A stretch of DNA of 64,000 bases from Antedon mediterranea. Taxonomy: Eukaryota > Echinodermata > Crinoidea > Comatulida > Antedonidae. Below, in pieces: positions 62,161 through 64,000 of the stretch. The translations under genes were made by a program, and so were the position numbers. Location: contig NC_092670.1 of the NCBI RefSeq assembly GCF_964355755.1, positions 7,680,201 through 7,744,200 of the forward strand, read 5' to 3'. Numbering within the stretch: the first letter of the stretch is position 1; each line of letters starts with the position of its first letter. Under the pieces are notes generated by a model, which searched no databases, was not told where the DNA came from, and saw nothing but the letters and a program-made list of their open reading frames with translations.

Positions 62161-63034
62161 AGGGTTAATACCGCGCCGGCGGGTACTGAATAATATAATA
62201 CGTACTTTTGGCAAGGGCACACTCAGTTGTACTGTAGAAATATTGTTATCTATGCCATCTTATGAAGTCAATCCATGTTTAAAATTACTGACATAAAGTA
62301 GTTATGAGAAGTTCATGTCGATCTTCTTGTCTCAGTTATCGAACTAGGTCAATACTGTAATAATAATAATGATGGGACGTTAAAGAGTTACTTTTCATCA
62401 TCGAGTTAATTATTATAACGGCTATGTATACGTTCAACCTTATAACTTATGTAGACTTATTCTTTCAAGTACATAATTTTACATCTGTAGTACGTGATAA
62501 TTGTATACATTAAGTTGGCACATCCGCGTAATTAAAGATTGAATTTAGCTGAATGTTCTAGAGTAAGAGTCCCATTTACTTTGTTAGCGTCACCATGCTG
62601 TGATGTCAAAACAATATTGACTCTATTACCTTACTTATATAAGTGTATAGACCTACATATGATTATTGAATTAGAACATATATATATTAAGAAAAGTTAA
62701 ATATGTGTGTTCAATTTTGGTAAAATATGATATTTGTGTGGGTCTTGAAAATTGATCTCATGAGTGAGATTAAGGACAGGATTAAGTTTCGGTTATTATG
62801 AGCGAGATTAAGGACAGGATTAAGTTTCGGTTATTATGAAAGTAACGTTGAACCATTTAAATATAAATTTAAAAAAATTTAAAATCGATTTTCTCACTTT
62901 TAAATAGCATTCCAGTAATAACTAGGTCGCACAATATTGATTGAATTGATTTGTTTTAAAAGGTTTACACTAATTCATTAAAACACTTTTAATGATCTGA
63001 TGCAATTAATGTTTCTGAGCCTAATGCAATGTAA
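62161..63034. other. no gene recognised
   Basis: A 41-bp direct duplication (GAGATTAAGGACAGGATTAA unit) sits at 62765-62840. Otherwise nothing. Confidence 0.45.
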
Positions 63035-63152
63035 TTTGACCAGTCATAAGTGATGGAATATTCATACTGTCGCTTGTCATTGGTCAATTTGCTTGCGTTG
63101 CACTGCCTTCTTTTAATTTCCTTCGTTGCGTCCTATTGTGAACCAAGCTTTA
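63035..63152. mobile_element. degenerate MITE of the GCTTGGTTCCCACTAG family, copy 7
   Basis: CGCTTGTCATTGGTCAATTT inside and GTCCTATTGTGAACCAAGCTTTA at the right end; the left end is lost. Confidence 0.6.
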
Positions 63153-63299
63153 GGGGTCGGGACTACCAAAGTAGTTTTTTTGCCTTCTCTATAGTTAAAA
63201 CTATGTATCGTGTTTGGTACATGTTAAAATTATGTAGGGCCTCTCTCTCTCTCTGGGTGCCATATCTACAGACGTAGGCCATTATGTTCTGCTACAATT

Positions 63300-63660
63300 T
63301 TCTGCTTGTTGCTTTCGTTAACAGGTCCACTCCTTGATGTTTTACACCTTTTTCTGTTAACCACTCAATTACATTTATCATCCACATTACTCGTCTTCTA
63401 CCCTACTCCTCTTTCTTTCTATCTATCTTTCCAGTTAATGATGGGTTCTCCAAACCATCTTTCCTTACTATACGACGACCGAGGAATTATCTGCCTTATC
63501 CTCATTTCCTAAAAGAACTGTCCTTTTCACATTAGCTTCTCTGCACACCTCTTTGGTCACGTCAATCCAGGAAATCCTCAACATTCTCCTCAAAAGTGTG
63601 GTTTTTGTAGGAGAATGTAGAGCCTACTTCTTAACCAGAGAAAAAAACATACTGTAAATT
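63300..63660 (-). pseudogene. LINE reverse-transcriptase C-terminal fragment
   Basis: The minus strand reads LLRRMLRISWIDVTKEVC and REANVKRTVL. After frameshifts come ENPSLTGKIDRKKERGVGRR and MWMINVIEW. The RRMLRISW, GKI..K.+RGR+R and W+..I.EW order is typical of the RT C-terminus of several non-LTR families. The reading is broken, so this is a relic. Confidence 0.6.
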
Positions 63661-64000
63661 GATGGTCACGATTTCCTGTTTTCTCATTCAACCTACACGA
63701 CCAAACCTATTTTTTAATGACTTAGGCCTACTATAACTTCAGCAGAGAGGACTACCTTGATTGAGCGACATCTCTCAGGCTGTGGCACAAACTGATAGCT
63801 ATTAATTCAGTGCAGCTCTTGTTTTGCGTTAATTCTCTACTGAACTTTATTTCACAAGGAAACACACCTTTAAGAAATTCACATGAGGAAGTTTATAAGT
63901 GTTTCGTTTGACCTAAACCAGGTTGTTCCTACTACTGTAGTCGGTCGTCGCAGACCGAAAGCCAGGAACAAGTTATTGATATAATTGTGCGCATGCGTGG
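63661..64000. other. no gene recognised
   Basis: No feature supported up to the window end. Confidence 0.3.

Noticed and set aside
61802-62222. Overlapping open frames on both strands
   Set aside because: They lie inside a TIR-bounded MITE; TTCG/CGAA-rich sequence lacks stops by composition.

Overview
This is a eukaryotic, AT-rich, intron-containing window with no bacterial or organellar character. Small spliced genes sit in a dense field of transposon relics. A PLAT-type animal lipoxygenase, a neurotrophin-like precursor, a mitochondrial TsaD/OSGEPL1 gene, an orphan single-exon rhodopsin-class GPCR and frequent GGCCTA-rich runs together suggest a marine deuterostome invertebrate, most likely an echinoderm. 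This is inference; no marker in the window fixes the species.

Layout. 1-8.6 kb: a lipoxygenase on the minus strand in nine visible exons; its C-terminal third is not in the window. 8.6-13.7 kb: intergenic, with hairpins, a 1.07-kb terminal-inverted-repeat (TIR) element and a MITE nested in it. 13.7-16.3 kb: a one-exon poly-C2H2 zinc-finger gene (minus). 17.9-27.1 kb: the complete coding region of OSGEPL1 (plus, eight coding exons, 402 aa). 28.9-34.0 kb: a graveyard of DNA-transposon relics, all on the minus strand (DUF7869-like, pogo/jerky-like twice, an uncharacterised multicopy family, P-element-like). 35.7-38.5 kb: two tandem repeat arrays. 38.9-41.4 kb: a three-exon neurotrophin-like secreted precursor (minus). 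44-46.1 kb: a dead Penelope-like retroelement carrying an internal inversion and interrupted by a fold-back element. 47-53 kb: MITEs and short repeats. 53.7-54.7 kb: the GPCR (minus). 55.2-55.7 kb: a LINE 3' end. 57.4-58.3 kb: a tandemly duplicated tRNA-Thr(UGU) unit with an inverted third copy. 58.3-64 kb: mostly featureless, with MITE copies and a LINE fragment at the end.

The five protein-coding genes do not look functionally linked: lipid-mediator synthesis, transcriptional regulation, mitochondrial tRNA t6A modification, a secreted growth factor and a membrane receptor. The most unusual observations are the neurotrophin-like protein with a depleted cystine knot and an apparently canonical CVC C-terminus in another frame; the lipoxygenase with a textbook N-myristoylation start; the Penelope-like element whose catalytic YRDD segment is inverted at a palindrome; and the fold-back element built around repeated GGCGTTATAACGCC palindromes.

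Exon limits were assigned by eye from GT/AG sites, phase and family resemblance. No database search was run, so family names rest on recognised motifs.
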